Of a stretch of 64,000 bases of DNA, positions 41,586 to 51,445 are shown in pieces. A program made the translations under genes and the position numbers. Every line of letters starts with the position of its first letter. The stretch's first letter is position 1. The stretch spans positions 62,001 to 126,000 of the forward strand of contig NZ_JAUFPS010000042.1 in assembly GCF_030409315.1 (NCBI RefSeq), in the 5' to 3' direction. This DNA is from Mucilaginibacter flavus. Its GTDB lineage: Bacteria > Bacteroidota > Bacteroidia > Sphingobacteriales > Sphingobacteriaceae. The notes beneath the pieces are model-generated. The model saw only the letters and a list, made by a program, of their open reading frames with translations. It had not been told where the DNA came from and searched no databases.

Positions 41586-42569
41586 ATGAGAGAAATACAA
41601 TTCAGAGAAGCGCTACGTGAGGCCATGGTCGAAGAAATGCGCAACGACGGAAATATATACCTGATGGGTGAAGAGGTTGCCGAATACAACGGCGCCTACA
41701 AAGTAAGCCAGGGTATGCTTGATGAGTTTGGTGCTAAACGCGTTATTGATACGCCCATCTCTGAATTAGGCTTTGCCGGTATAGGCATTGGCTCGGCCAT
41801 GAATGGCTTACGCCCTATCATCGAGTTCATGACCTTTAACTTTTCGTTAGTGGCTATTGACCAGATCATCAACGGCGCTGCCAAAATCATGTCAATGAGT
41901 GGCGGTCAGTTTTCTGTACCAATCGTTTTCCGTGGTCCAACCGGTAACGCGGGTATGCTTAGCTCACAACACTCACAGTGTTTTGAAAACTGGTATGCCA
42001 ACTGCCCAGGCTTAAAAGTGGTTGTTCCATCAAACCCTTATGATGCAAAAGGCTTATTAAAATCAGCGATACTTGATCCGGACCCGGTTATTTTCATGGA
42101 GTCTGAATTGATGTACGGCGATAAAGGCGAAGTTCCTGAAGAAACTTACTATATACCCTTGGGTAAAGCTAAAGTAGTATCTGAAGGTAGCGACGTTACT
42201 TTGGTAGGTTTTGGTAAAATTATGAAAGTGGTTATAGCCGCTGCTGCCGAACTTGCAAAAGAAGGTATCAGCGCCGAAGTGATCGACTTACGCACTGTTC
42301 GTCCTATTGACTATCCTACAGTTATTGAATCGGTTAAAAAAACCAACCGTTTGGTAATTATTGAAGAAAGCTGGCCTTTAGGTTCAATTGCTACAGAAGT
42401 TGCATTTAAAGTACAAAAAGACGCTTTTGATTACCTTGACGCGCCTATCCTGCGTATTATGGGCGGCGACGTTCCTTTGCCTTACGCGCCTACTTTAATA
42501 CAAGAGTACCTGCCAAATGCAGATAGAGTTGTTAAAGCGGTTAAAGAAGTAATGTACGTTGCTAAATAA
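41586..42569 (+). CDS. pdhB: Pyruvate dehydrogenase E1 component, beta subunit
   Basis: 327 residues: MREIQFREALREAMVEEM, GEEVAEYNGAYKVSQGM, IDTPISELGFAGIGIGSAM, GPTGNAGMLSSQHSQ, and the C-terminal transketolase domain (VTLVGFGKIM, VIEESWPLGSIATEVA). It forms the E1 heterotetramer with the alpha subunit to decarboxylate pyruvate. No pdhA lies within reach here; the gene has its own promoter and terminator. Confidence 0.95.
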   Translation: MREIQFREALREAMVEEMRNDGNIYLMGEEVAEYNGAYKVSQGMLDEFGAKRVIDTPISELGFAGIGIGSAMNGLRPIIEFMTFNFSLVAIDQIINGAAKIMSMSGGQFSVPIVFRGPTGNAGMLSSQHSQCFENWYANCPGLKVVVPSNPYDAKGLLKSAILDPDPVIFMESELMYGDKGEVPEETYYIPLGKAKVVSEGSDVTLVGFGKIMKVVIAAAAELAKEGISAEVIDLRTVRPIDYPTVIESVKKTNRLVIIEESWPLGSIATEVAFKVQKDAFDYLDAPILRIMGGDVPLPYAPTLIQEYLPNADRVVKAVKEVMYVAK

Positions 42570-42636
42570 CAACACGGTTTAAGGATTTTACAGATAAACA
42601 GGATTTCTGTAGGTTGTAAAATTTAAAACATATTCA

Positions 42637-42665
42637 AAGCGCCCGGTAAGTTATCGGGCGCTTTT
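42637..42665 (+). terminator. Intrinsic terminator of pdhB
   Basis: Perfect stem AAGCGCCCG / CGGGCGCTT with a 9-nt loop, followed by TTGTTTT. Confidence 0.88.
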
Positions 42666-42686
42666 GTTTTAAGGCCTGCATACTAA

Positions 42687-42719
42687 AGACTTACGAAGTT
42701 TTTGAAACTTCGTAAGTCT
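42687..42719. repeat. 33-bp palindrome AGACTTACGAAGTTT, copy 2
   Basis: Same sequence and length as 25760-25792 apart from the centre (TTG here). Arms of 15 bp are perfect. It lies between the pdhB terminator and the efflux operon's 3' end. Confidence 0.85.
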
Positions 42720-42751
42720 CGCTTTGGTCTAGTAAAAAGCAAATACTATTC

Positions 42752-44197
42752 CTATCTCCATCCGCCACCAACAGCCTGGTATAAATTAACCGAACTCAGG
42801 AAGATGTTGCGTTTAATATTAGCCAGCTCCAGTTCGGCATCCAGTACGCTTCGTTGCGCGGTAATGATCTCCAGGTAATTGGCACGGCCAACAACGTACA
42901 AATCGTTGGCTACCGAAAGCGCGTTATTGAGCGCAAGTAACTCCCGCCGCTTAAATTCAAAAGCCTGGTTATAATTATTGATGCCGCTTAAATTGTTATT
43001 AACCTCCTGGAAACCCGATAGAATGGTTTTCTGATAATTGTACACCGCTATCTTTTCTTCGGCAATGGTGCGCTCATATTCGGCCTTGATGCCTTTGCGG
43101 TTAAATATAGGAGCGGTAAGGCCACCTATCAACCCGTACGTAAACGAGGCCGGATTAAACAGTAAGCCCGCGTTAAAACTATTATACCCCACATACGGCG
43201 TTAAGGTAAGCGTAGGGAAAAAGTTAGCCCTGGCGGCCTTAATATCGGCATTCATGGCGGTTAGTTCTAATTCAGCGGCTTTAATATCCGGCCGGTTAAG
43301 CAGCATTTGCGATGGCACCCCCGCGCCAAGCACCGAAGGTAGCTTGATAGACATGATGGAAGTATCCCTGGCTACCTTTCCTGTAAAACTTCCGGTTAAA
43401 AATTTGAGCTGATTTTCTGTTTCGGTAACCTGCTGAATGGTCGTGTACTCCAATCCCCTGGTGCGCATCAGCTGCGCCTCAAATTGCTGCACGGCCAACT
43501 CCGTAGCGCGGCCACCCAATTTTTGGATCTTTACTATCTCCAGCGCGTTATTCTGTAAATTAATATTCTTTTTAATGATGCCCAGCTCAGTATCCAGCGC
43601 AAGCAATTGATAGTACAAGCCTGCTATTTGCGCCGTGAGTGCGGTGGTTACCAACCTGTACCCGCTTTGGCTTGCCAGGAAGCGGGCGTATGCCGCCTTT
43701 TTTTGATTGCTGAGCTTACCCCACAAATCAACCTCCCATGAGCTTTGAAAACCCAGGAAATAGTTTGGCGTAGGGTTGGGGATATGCTGCTTATCGTTAA
43801 TGTTTTGCGAAAAATTGGTATCGTAATTACCAACACCGTTTTGAGTGTAGTCGCCATATTTTTCCAGGCCTGCATTGGCCGCCAGGTTTATAGTTGGCAA
43901 TAATTTAGCCGCGTTAAAGCGTAAGTTGCTGCGCGATGCTTCTACACGTTGCAGGGCGGTAAGAATATCGGGATTGGCCTTAAGCGCGGTATCAATAAGG
44001 TTAACCAGCCTTTTATCGGCAAAAAACTGGCTAACGGGCAATACCGCGGCCGTAGTTGTATCTGTACCACCATTAAATGAGGCCGGCAAACTGCTTGCAG
44101 CCTCCTGTGCCGTGACCGGTTTATAACTTTTACAACCGGCTGCTAAAATCAAAGCCAGGGCGGAAGGGAATATATATAAATGAGCTTTTTTAAGCAT
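42752..44197 (-). CDS. RND efflux outer-membrane lipoprotein (OprM/NodT family)
   Basis: 481 residues from ATG 44195-44197; a TTG at 44218 lies inside the upstream gene. Lipobox AAGC (C22 of this start). Two outer-membrane-efflux repeats with long helices (IDTALKANPDILTALQRVEASRSNLRFNAAKLLPTI, LTAMNADIKAARANFFPTL). It forms the TolC-like channel of the tripartite pump. It is the last gene of the operon MFP - RND - OMF. Confidence 0.94.
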   Translation of the reverse strand: MLKKAHLYIFPSALALILAAGCKSYKPVTAQEAASSLPASFNGGTDTTTAAVLPVSQFFADKRLVNLIDTALKANPDILTALQRVEASRSNLRFNAAKLLPTINLAANAGLEKYGDYTQNGVGNYDTNFSQNINDKQHIPNPTPNYFLGFQSSWEVDLWGKLSNQKKAAYARFLASQSGYRLVTTALTAQIAGLYYQLLALDTELGIIKKNINLQNNALEIVKIQKLGGRATELAVQQFEAQLMRTRGLEYTTIQQVTETENQLKFLTGSFTGKVARDTSIMSIKLPSVLGAGVPSQMLLNRPDIKAAELELTAMNADIKAARANFFPTLTLTPYVGYNSFNAGLLFNPASFTYGLIGGLTAPIFNRKGIKAEYERTIAEEKIAVYNYQKTILSGFQEVNNNLSGINNYNQAFEFKRRELLALNNALSVANDLYVVGRANYLEIITAQRSVLDAELELANIKRNIFLSSVNLYQAVGGGWR

Positions 44198-44207
44198 GTT
44201 GGTATTA

Positions 44208-47200
44208 TTAATGAGCAATTTCTAAATGAGGTTCGGCCTCTGCAACAGGTTGCTTTGGCTTTTTATTGGTCTCGGCTATACCGGCAAAAATGACGTACAA
44301 GCCCGGGATAAGGATCAGCCCGAAAATGGTGCCTAAAAGCATCCCCCCGGCGGCGGCAGTACCTATTGATCGGTTACCCATCGCACCTGCACCGTCGGCA
44401 AGGCATAAGGGAATCAAGCCGGCAATAAACGCCAGTGAGGTCATCAAAATTGGCCTTAAGCGTGATACCGCGCCTTCAATAGCGGCTTTAACAATTGATA
44501 ACCCCTCCTTTTGCCTTTGGATGGCAAACTCCACAATCAGGATGGCGTTTTTACCCAACAAGCCAATCAGCATCACCAGGGCCACCTGGGCGTAGATGTT
44601 GTTTTCGAGTCCGGTTATTTTAAGGAAAAAGAACGCACCAAAGATCCCTGTAGGCAGCGATAGTATTACCGATAGCGGCAGCAGGAAGCTTTCATACTGC
44701 GCGGCCAGCAACAGGTATACAAACAGTAAACAAATGGCAAATATATAGATGGCCTGGTTGCCCGATAAGATTTGCTCCCGCGTCATGCCCGACCATTCAA
44801 AAGCATAACCTTTCGGCAGCTTTTGGGCGGCAATCCGTTCAATGGCCGCATTAGCGTCGCCGCTGCTAAAGCCTTTGGCCGCATCGCCGGTGATCATGGC
44901 CGATGTATACATATTGTAGCGGGTTAGCTGTTCGGGACCAAATACCTTTTCCATTTTGATGAAGGTGGAAAAGGGCACCATTTCGCCTTTGTCATTCTTT
45001 ACCTGCAGGTTTAACACATCCTCGGGTTGGGATCGATACTCTGGCGAGGCTTGCACCATCACCTTATACATTTGCCCAAAGCGAATAAAGTTGGAGGCGT
45101 AAAAACTCCCCATCAACGTTTGCAGGGTCGACATCGCCTTATCAACCGTGATGCCTTTTTGAGCCGCCGTTTGCTGATCAACAGAGATCATATACTGCGG
45201 AAAATTAGGATCGAAACTGGTAAATGCTCCCGAAATCTCGGGCGAGGCATTCAGCGCGTCCACAAAATCCTTGGTTACTTTGGCTGCCTTTTGCAGATCG
45301 CCCTGGCCGCTACGGTCAAGCACCCTGATCTCGAAACCGCTGGAGTTACCAAAACCCGGTACAGTAGGCGGCGGAAAGTATTGGATTGATGCATCACCTA
45401 TGTTTTTGGTTTTAGCGGTTAAATCAGCTATAATATCATCTAACGATTCCTTACGCTCATCCCAGGGTTTCAGGTTGATCATGGCCATACCATAGGATGC
45501 CCCGGCTATCTCATTCACCAAACTATAGCCAGATAGGGTTGATACCGATTCGATAGACTTTATTGACCGGGCTTTGCTTTCTATCTCTTTTAAAACCTGT
45601 TCGGTACGCTCAACAGTGGCACCCGCCGGGGTGGTTACGTTTACGTAAAGCATTCCCTGGTCTTCGGTTGGAATAAAGCCTGTTGGCAATATGGCGCTGG
45701 TACCCCAGGTAAGTACAAAAAAAGCCAGCAGTAAAATTATGGTGATTCCTTTCCTGGGCGATAGAAAAGTCATAAAGGTAGAATACTTGTTTTGCAAGCC
45801 ATCGTACCGTTTATTAAAGCCCGCGAAAAAGCGCTGTGTTAGATTTTTCTTTTTAGGAGCGGGATTATGCTTCAGCATAATGGCACAAAGGGCAGGGGTA
45901 AGTGTCAAAGCGTTTACGCCCGATATCACAATAGCTATAGCCAATGTTAAAGAAAACTGCCGGTAAAATACGCCAACCGGTCCCGACATAAAGGCCACCG
46001 GCACAAACACTGCCGACATCACCAGCGTAATGGCCACAATAGCGCCACTAATTTCTTTCATGGCGCTAATGGTGGCGTCCATGGCATTCATATGCTGCTC
46101 GGTCATTTTTACGTGCACGGCCTCTACCACCACAATAGCGTTATCTACAACGATACCAATGGCCAGCACCAACGCAAACAGCGTAAGCAGGTTAATGGAG
46201 AAGCCCAGCAATTGCATAAAGAACAGCGATCCGATCAATGCCACCGGGACAGCCAACGCGGGAATAAGCGTAGACCTAAAATCCTGTAAAAAGATAAAAA
46301 CCACCACAAATACCAGCAAAAAGGCTTCAACCAATGTGCGCAATACTTCGTGGATGGAAGCATCCAAAAAGCGTGATACATCATAATTTACATTATAGGT
46401 CATCCCTGCCGGGAACGAACTTTTCTGAAGCTCGGCCATGCGGGTTTTAATGTTGTTGATTACATCCCTGGCATTTGAGCCGGGGCGTTGTTTTATCATG
46501 ATAGATGCTGAAGGCTTGCCATCGGTATTAGATACCATGCTGTAGGTAAGCGCGCCAAACTCAACATCGGCAACTTCTTTCAGTTTTAAAACAGAGCCAC
46601 CATCTTCGGCCCTGATCACAATATCTTCATATTGTTTGGGTTCAAAAAACTTGCCGGGATAGCGCAATACATATTGCAATACCTGTGGCGATTTATCTGA
46701 GCTTTGCCCGGTTTTACCCGGCGCGGCTTCCACGTTTTGCGCGCGGATGGCTTCAATCACATCATCGGTAGATACTTTGTAGGCCATCATCCGGTCGGGC
46801 TTCAACCAAACACGCATGGCGTATTCCTTGGCGCCCATAATTTCGGCCCGGCCTACGCCGTCAATACGTTTAAGTTCCTGCAGTACGTTGATGTCGGTAA
46901 AGTTGTAAATAAACTTTTCGTCCATTGAGGTGTCCTCGCTCATGATGTTAAGGTACATGAGCATACTGTTCACTTCTTTTTCGGTAGTAACCCCCGCTTT
47001 GATAACCTCTTCAGGCATTTCATCAATAATGGTTGCCACACGCCCCTGCACGTTCACAGCGGCCTGATCGGGATCAACCCCCACATTAAAATAAATCTGA
47101 ATCACTGTAAGGCCATCGTTACTACAAACGGTGGTCATGTAAGTCATGCCGGGCACGCCATTAATGGCGCGTTCAAGCGGGGTAGCCACAGCTTTGGCGC

Positions 47201-47369
47201 ATACTTCGGCATTGGCACCGGTGTAATTGGCCGTTACGGTTACCGATGGCGGCACAATATCAGGAAACTGGGTTACCGGCAAAGTAATTAAGGCCAACAC
47301 ACCCAACAGGGTAATTATTAAAGATATAACAAGCGACAGCACCGGTCGCTTTATAAAAGTTTCAAACAT
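44208..47369 (-). CDS. RND efflux transporter, HAE1 (AcrB/MexB) family
   Basis: 1053 residues, full length. First helix FIKRPVLSLVISLIITLLGVLALITLP; GIVVDNAIVVVEAV holds the proton-relay aspartate of TM4; ALTLTPALCAIMLKH, GLLGKNAILIVEFA and GGMLLGTIFGLILIPGLYV are typical. Inner-membrane proton/drug antiporter. It is preceded by the membrane fusion protein (77 bp) and followed by the OMF. Confidence 0.97.
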   Translation of the reverse strand: MFETFIKRPVLSLVISLIITLLGVLALITLPVTQFPDIVPPSVTVTANYTGANAEVCAKAVATPLERAINGVPGMTYMTTVCSNDGLTVIQIYFNVGVDPDQAAVNVQGRVATIIDEMPEEVIKAGVTTEKEVNSMLMYLNIMSEDTSMDEKFIYNFTDINVLQELKRIDGVGRAEIMGAKEYAMRVWLKPDRMMAYKVSTDDVIEAIRAQNVEAAPGKTGQSSDKSPQVLQYVLRYPGKFFEPKQYEDIVIRAEDGGSVLKLKEVADVEFGALTYSMVSNTDGKPSASIMIKQRPGSNARDVINNIKTRMAELQKSSFPAGMTYNVNYDVSRFLDASIHEVLRTLVEAFLLVFVVVFIFLQDFRSTLIPALAVPVALIGSLFFMQLLGFSINLLTLFALVLAIGIVVDNAIVVVEAVHVKMTEQHMNAMDATISAMKEISGAIVAITLVMSAVFVPVAFMSGPVGVFYRQFSLTLAIAIVISGVNALTLTPALCAIMLKHNPAPKKKNLTQRFFAGFNKRYDGLQNKYSTFMTFLSPRKGITIILLLAFFVLTWGTSAILPTGFIPTEDQGMLYVNVTTPAGATVERTEQVLKEIESKARSIKSIESVSTLSGYSLVNEIAGASYGMAMINLKPWDERKESLDDIIADLTAKTKNIGDASIQYFPPPTVPGFGNSSGFEIRVLDRSGQGDLQKAAKVTKDFVDALNASPEISGAFTSFDPNFPQYMISVDQQTAAQKGITVDKAMSTLQTLMGSFYASNFIRFGQMYKVMVQASPEYRSQPEDVLNLQVKNDKGEMVPFSTFIKMEKVFGPEQLTRYNMYTSAMITGDAAKGFSSGDANAAIERIAAQKLPKGYAFEWSGMTREQILSGNQAIYIFAICLLFVYLLLAAQYESFLLPLSVILSLPTGIFGAFFFLKITGLENNIYAQVALVMLIGLLGKNAILIVEFAIQRQKEGLSIVKAAIEGAVSRLRPILMTSLAFIAGLIPLCLADGAGAMGNRSIGTAAAGGMLLGTIFGLILIPGLYVIFAGIAETNKKPKQPVAEAEPHLEIAH

Positions 47370-47446
47370 GGCGTTGAGAGATAAGTGTACAATAAACCTG
47401 GGGCACCAATTTAAAAGCGCCCAATTTGTGAAGAAGTTTGCGGCTG

Positions 47447-48583
47447 TTATTTCATAGCCAACATAGAATCCTTCGCGGGTTTCTTTGGCACTATGGTCAT
47501 GCCATCATGTACATTTTGGGTTCCCTCCATTAAAATACGGTCGCCGGCCTTTAATCCATCCTTCACAATATACCAGGTAGAGAGGCGGCTTTGCGTTGTG
47601 AAAGCATGCATGTGCAGCTTGTTGCTTTGATCAACTGTATACACATAGCTTTTATCCTGAATATCAAATACCGATTGCTGCGGAATCATGATCACGTTAT
47701 CGGCCTTGGTTGATATATAAAGCTTACCGGTAGCACCATGTTTCAATAAATTTTGAGGATTGGGGAAACGCGCCCTGAAGTTGATTGATCCTGTTTTCTG
47801 ATCAATTTCGGCCTCCACGGTTTCAATTTCGCCCTCATAAGGAAAATCAAGGCCATCGGCTAAAACTAATTTTACTTTATCGCTTGTTTTACCGGGCGCG
47901 GTTTTGCGTTTCCGCACATATTGCAGATACTCATTTTCGGGAAAACTGAAATAGGCATACATTGAACTGATATCTGATAAGCTAGTAAGCAATGTACCCT
48001 CATCAATTAAACTACCCGATTTTAGGGGAATCCTGTCAATAATACCATCAAATGGCGCGTGTATATAGGTATAAGCCAACTGGTCTTCGGCGCTTTGCAC
48101 CATTGATTGGGCCTCTTCAATGGTAGCTTTATCGGCACTTAACTTTGATTGGGCAACTTCCAGTTCCGATTTGGAAATCACCTTTTTATCAACCAATAGT
48201 TTAACCCTGTCTACTTCAAGCGCGGTGGCTTTGGCATCGGCTGTGGCATTACTGAGCGCCGCTTTGGCTTTGGTAAGGTTTACTTTAAACTCCTGGTCGT
48301 TCAATTTAAAAAGCAATTGCCCTCTTTTTACGGTAGCCCCCTCATCGGCATAAATTTTTTCGAGAAAGCCGCGCACCCGCGACCGGATCTCGATGTTTTT
48401 AAATGCCTGAATATCGGCAACGTAAGGTTTTTGAATTACGGTATCACGGGTGCTCAGTGTTAATACGGGTAGTTGCAGGGTATCGGCGGTTTCCTGGGCT
48501 GTTTGCGCCTTTGACGTGCAGCCCGTGACATATATAGCGGTAATAATTGCCAACAAAGGCAATATTGATTTTATTGATCTCAT
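47447..48583 (-). CDS. RND efflux membrane fusion protein (AcrA-like lipoprotein)
   Basis: 378 residues. Lipobox VTGC (C22). MFP order: barrel-sandwich half (KNIEIRSRVRGFLEKIYADEGATVKRGQLLFKLND), coiled-coil hairpin (KAKAALSNATADAKATALEVDRVKLLVDKKVISKSELEVAQSKL), second lipoyl half (YTYIHAPFDGIIDRIPLKSGSLID), beta-barrel and membrane-proximal domain. First gene of the pump operon; a perfect palindrome lies 85 bp upstream. Confidence 0.95.
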   Translation of the reverse strand: MRSIKSILPLLAIITAIYVTGCTSKAQTAQETADTLQLPVLTLSTRDTVIQKPYVADIQAFKNIEIRSRVRGFLEKIYADEGATVKRGQLLFKLNDQEFKVNLTKAKAALSNATADAKATALEVDRVKLLVDKKVISKSELEVAQSKLSADKATIEEAQSMVQSAEDQLAYTYIHAPFDGIIDRIPLKSGSLIDEGTLLTSLSDISSMYAYFSFPENEYLQYVRKRKTAPGKTSDKVKLVLADGLDFPYEGEIETVEAEIDQKTGSINFRARFPNPQNLLKHGATGKLYISTKADNVIMIPQQSVFDIQDKSYVYTVDQSNKLHMHAFTTQSRLSTWYIVKDGLKAGDRILMEGTQNVHDGMTIVPKKPAKDSMLAMK

Positions 48584-48667
48584 TTTTTTCTGATAGCATT
48601 AAATAAACATGCAGGTCATGGTAGCTGCCCGGATGCATCTGTTATTAAGTTTTGGGGTGTAATACAA

Positions 48668-48687
48668 GATGTATAGAACTATACATC
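48668..48687. promoter_or_regulatory. Operator-like palindrome upstream of the efflux operon
   Basis: GATGTATAG-AA-CTATACATC, two perfect 9-bp arms. It lies in the gap between the pump operon and the upstream gene, where a TetR- or MarR-type repressor site would be expected. No such regulator is encoded in the window. Confidence 0.55.
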
Positions 48688-48704
48688 GCTTCAGAGAAAA
48701 AAGA

Positions 48705-49100
48705 TCAGAACGGACTGAGCCTGAAAAGAAAGCCATAATAGGCAGGCAACGATGCTTTAATTACCTCGTTTTGAACTGGGCCATCTTTTAAAGTAGCGGC
48801 GATATTATTTTTTACAACTTGTTGAAAGGGCAATGCGGCAACAGAGTTATTATGCCTGCTATGAACAAATCTCACATAAGCCCTGCCGTGGTTACCTTCC
48901 TTGCCGGGGGCACCGGGCGAATCGTCGTCAACCTCCTGTTGTTCAACAATGTTATTGATGTTTTGGTGCAGGCGGGAGATGGCATCGGCCTTATTGCCCG
49001 ATTTTTGGTAATGGCTAACAATTGTTTCTGCACCGGCAGATGCAGCTATTGCAAGCTGGAAAAAAAAGAATACAAAAAGTATTTTTTTTATTGACGCCAT
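48705..49100 (-). CDS. Small exported hypothetical protein
   Basis: 131 residues with a signal peptide (MASIKKILFVFFFFQLAIAASAGA). The mature part is polar with a stretch VEQQEVDDDSPGAPGKEGNHG and ends FLFRLSPF. No family recognised. Reading frame length and the good signal peptide support it; it lies on the same strand as, and 120 bp upstream of, the pump operon. Confidence 0.6.
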   Translation of the reverse strand: MASIKKILFVFFFFQLAIAASAGAETIVSHYQKSGNKADAISRLHQNINNIVEQQEVDDDSPGAPGKEGNHGRAYVRFVHSRHNNSVAALPFQQVVKNNIAATLKDGPVQNEVIKASLPAYYGFLFRLSPF

Positions 49101-49392
49101 TATTGCGAAAATAGCAAATAACTATTCCACAGTCAAGTAAAATTGCATTTACAAAGGCATAAAATACAATTGTTTTTATTTTTAATGCCTAATTGTTAAC
49201 ATTTTAGCTTTTAAACGTAACAATTGTATAACAATGACACACGAATGAGTACTTCGTTATATATCTTTTCTGAAAAAGCACCTACCTAACGACAACCTAA
49301 AATGAATTATTCACAAAATATGTTAATTGAAACCAGCTCATTAGCGCCTTTATGTATAAAATACCTATTTTAGGCACACAAATACCAACATC
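49101..49392. other. AT-rich intergenic region
   Basis: 292 bp between divergent genes, A/T-rich, with no reading frame or palindrome that I can support. It presumably holds promoters for both neighbours. Confidence 0.4.
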
Positions 49393-49905
49393 ATGCAAAC
49401 CCCCCATTTTAAAGGCATCAAAGCCTTTGTTTTGATAGCACTCGCCTGCACCATATGCAGCAAAACTTTTGCCCAAACCAAGCCGGCAACCACCACGGCA
49501 TCAAGCACTACGGTCAAAGCTCCCGCCGCTGTGGTAACCGGCCCTACCATCCTTATTGAAAAGTTCTTTAAAAGCTACGATAAAGAGAGTACCACCAAAG
49601 CGATGATGGATATTTTTAAAACCAATCCGCTTATTGACTCTAACAGCCTGGTAAAACTAATCACCAAAATTGATACTACCCGCAGCATTATTGGCGCCTA
49701 TACAGGAAAAGAGCTCATTGTACAACGCAAAGCATCAAACAGCCTGATACTATACAGCTACCTGGTGAAACACCAAAACCAGCCTTTACGGTTCACCTTT
49801 ATGTTTTACAAACCTAAAAACGATTGGGTGATCTACCGCCTTTATTTCGACGACTCTATTAGCAGCGAATTAGAGCAATCGGCCAAGATTACGGGAAAAC
49901 CTTGA
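49393..49905 (+). CDS. Secreted hypothetical protein
   Basis: 170 residues. Signal peptide MQTPHFKGIKAFVLIALACTICSKTFAQ, then a low-complexity T/A/P-rich linker (TKPATTTASSTTVKAPAAV) and a globular domain of about 115 residues (IEKFFKSYDKESTTKAMMDIF ... FTFMFYKPKNDWVIYRLYFDD). The fold looks like a small NTF2-like or cystatin-like domain, but this is a guess. A word array follows. Confidence 0.72.
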   Translation: MQTPHFKGIKAFVLIALACTICSKTFAQTKPATTTASSTTVKAPAAVVTGPTILIEKFFKSYDKESTTKAMMDIFKTNPLIDSNSLVKLITKIDTTRSIIGAYTGKELIVQRKASNSLILYSYLVKHQNQPLRFTFMFYKPKNDWVIYRLYFDDSISSELEQSAKITGKP

Positions 49906-49908
49906 TTG

Positions 49909-50135
49909 GGAGCAAGGACTTTTGGAGCAAGGAGTAAGAATTCCGGGAGTAAAGATTTTTTTCTGGAGTAAAGATTTTGGGAACAAGGATAAAAGATCTT
50001 TTACCGACAAAATAAAAAAGAGCAGGGACATATTATCCTTGCTCTTTTCTATTATGAGGATCAATACTTTCGATACTTTCGCTATATCCTTGTTCTTTAC
50101 TCCAAAAATCCTTGCTCCAAAACCCCTTACGCTAC
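49909..50135. repeat. Inverted array of degenerate word GGAGCAAGGA / GGAGTAAAGA
   Basis: GGAGCAAGGACTTTTGGAGC, AAGGAGTAAGAATTCC, GGGAGTAAAGATTTTT and similar words on the left face CCTTGTTCTTTACTCCAAAA and ATCCTTGCTCCAAAACCCC on the right. An internal hairpin (AAAAGAGCAGGGACATATTA facing TATCCTTGCTCTTTT) lies in the middle. It fills the gap between the convergent genes. Confidence 0.78.
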
Positions 50136-51200
50136 TGTTCCTTCTTTTAGTTTCTCGGCGTTTTCGGCAAATTGGAGGGCTTCCATAATTTCCTGCAGAT
50201 CACCGTTTAGCACACCGGGCAGGTTGTAAATGGTTAAGCCGATGCGGTGCTCGGTTAAACGGCCTTGTGGATAATTGTAGGTACGTACCTTGGCCGATCT
50301 ATCGCCGGTTGATACCATGGTTTTACGTTTTTTGGAGGTTTCTTCCAGGTGCTTTTGCAGCTCCATTTCGTAAACCCTTGAACGTAGTACCTGTAAAGCC
50401 TTATCGTAGTTTTTTAACTGCGATTTTTGATCCTGACATTGGGCCACAATACCAGTAGGCAGGTGGGTTAACCTTACAGCCGAGTAAGTTGTATTTACCG
50501 ACTGACCACCCGGACCAGATGCGCAAAACAAATCCTTACGGATATCGCTTACCTGCAAATCAATATCAAACTCATCAACTTCGGGCAATACCACCACAGA
50601 AGCTGCTGAGGTATGTACACGGCCCTGTGTTTCGGTATCCGGCACACGTTGTACACGGTGCACGCCCGACTCGTATTTTAAATTACCGTAAGCATCCTCG
50701 GCGTTTACGTTAAATACAATCTCTTTGTAGCCACCGCTGGTGCCTTCGGTATAGTCAACCAGTTCGGTTTTCCAGCCGCGACGCTCGCAATAGCGCATAT
50801 ACATGCGGTAAAGATCGCCGGCAAATAAAGCGGCTTCGTCGCCACCTGTACCGCCACGGATCTCGATCATCGCGTTTTTTGAATCCTCCGGATCTTTAGG
50901 GATCAGCATTAAACGGATCAGCTCTTCTTTTTCGTCCTGCTGGGTAAGTAATTCGTCAAGCTCCATTTTGGCCATTTCGCGAAACTCTTCGTCTTTCTCG
51001 TTAGCCAGGATATTTTTATTGGTGTCGATATTGCTCATGATGTTGCGGTAAATATTATACTCGTCAACAATCTTGGCTAAATCCTTATATTCTTTATTCA
51101 GCTGGGCAAAACGCTTCATGTCCTGCATAACCTCAGGATTGCTCAATTCGCCTTCAACGGTTTTCCAACGTTGAAATATCAGTTCTAATTTCTCTAACAT
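50127..51200 (-). CDS. prfA: Peptide chain release factor 1
   Basis: 357 residues. The GGQ loop is CASGPGGQSVNTTYSAVRLTHLPTG, and RVPDTETQGRVHTSAASVVVLPE follows RF1 sequences. The decoding region is RF1-like and the N-terminus starts MLEKLELIFQRWKTVE. It terminates translation at UAA and UAG. Single gene between a word array and lpxH. Confidence 0.97.
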   Translation of the reverse strand: MLEKLELIFQRWKTVEGELSNPEVMQDMKRFAQLNKEYKDLAKIVDEYNIYRNIMSNIDTNKNILANEKDEEFREMAKMELDELLTQQDEKEELIRLMLIPKDPEDSKNAMIEIRGGTGGDEAALFAGDLYRMYMRYCERRGWKTELVDYTEGTSGGYKEIVFNVNAEDAYGNLKYESGVHRVQRVPDTETQGRVHTSAASVVVLPEVDEFDIDLQVSDIRKDLFCASGPGGQSVNTTYSAVRLTHLPTGIVAQCQDQKSQLKNYDKALQVLRSRVYEMELQKHLEETSKKRKTMVSTGDRSAKVRTYNYPQGRLTEHRIGLTIYNLPGVLNGDLQEIMEALQFAENAEKLKEGTVA

Positions 51201-51359
51201 ATTATATTGTTCAAAGGTTAATCAAAGCAGCTTTAATTAACGTTGGTCCGGCCCAGGAAGGTGTTAGTTTTCTGTCGGTTTACAGGCTTGCTTTAAAAAA
51301 CGCACAAAAGTACGCATTTTCGGGCATATATTTTTTCAGTGGATTGTAAGATGTTTCTT

Positions 51360-51445
51360 GTAGTTCATGGTTCATAGCCAGGGTGAGCAGTTAACTCATG
51401 AATCATAAAACAGCACCATGAACCATGATCTATGAACCATGAACC
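51360..51445. repeat. Inverted array of degenerate word GTTCATGGTTCATAG
   Basis: GTAGTTCATGGTTCATAG on the left faces CACCATGAACCATGATCTAT and GAACCATGAACC on the right. It borders the lpxH 3' end and overlaps its last codons. Confidence 0.75.
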
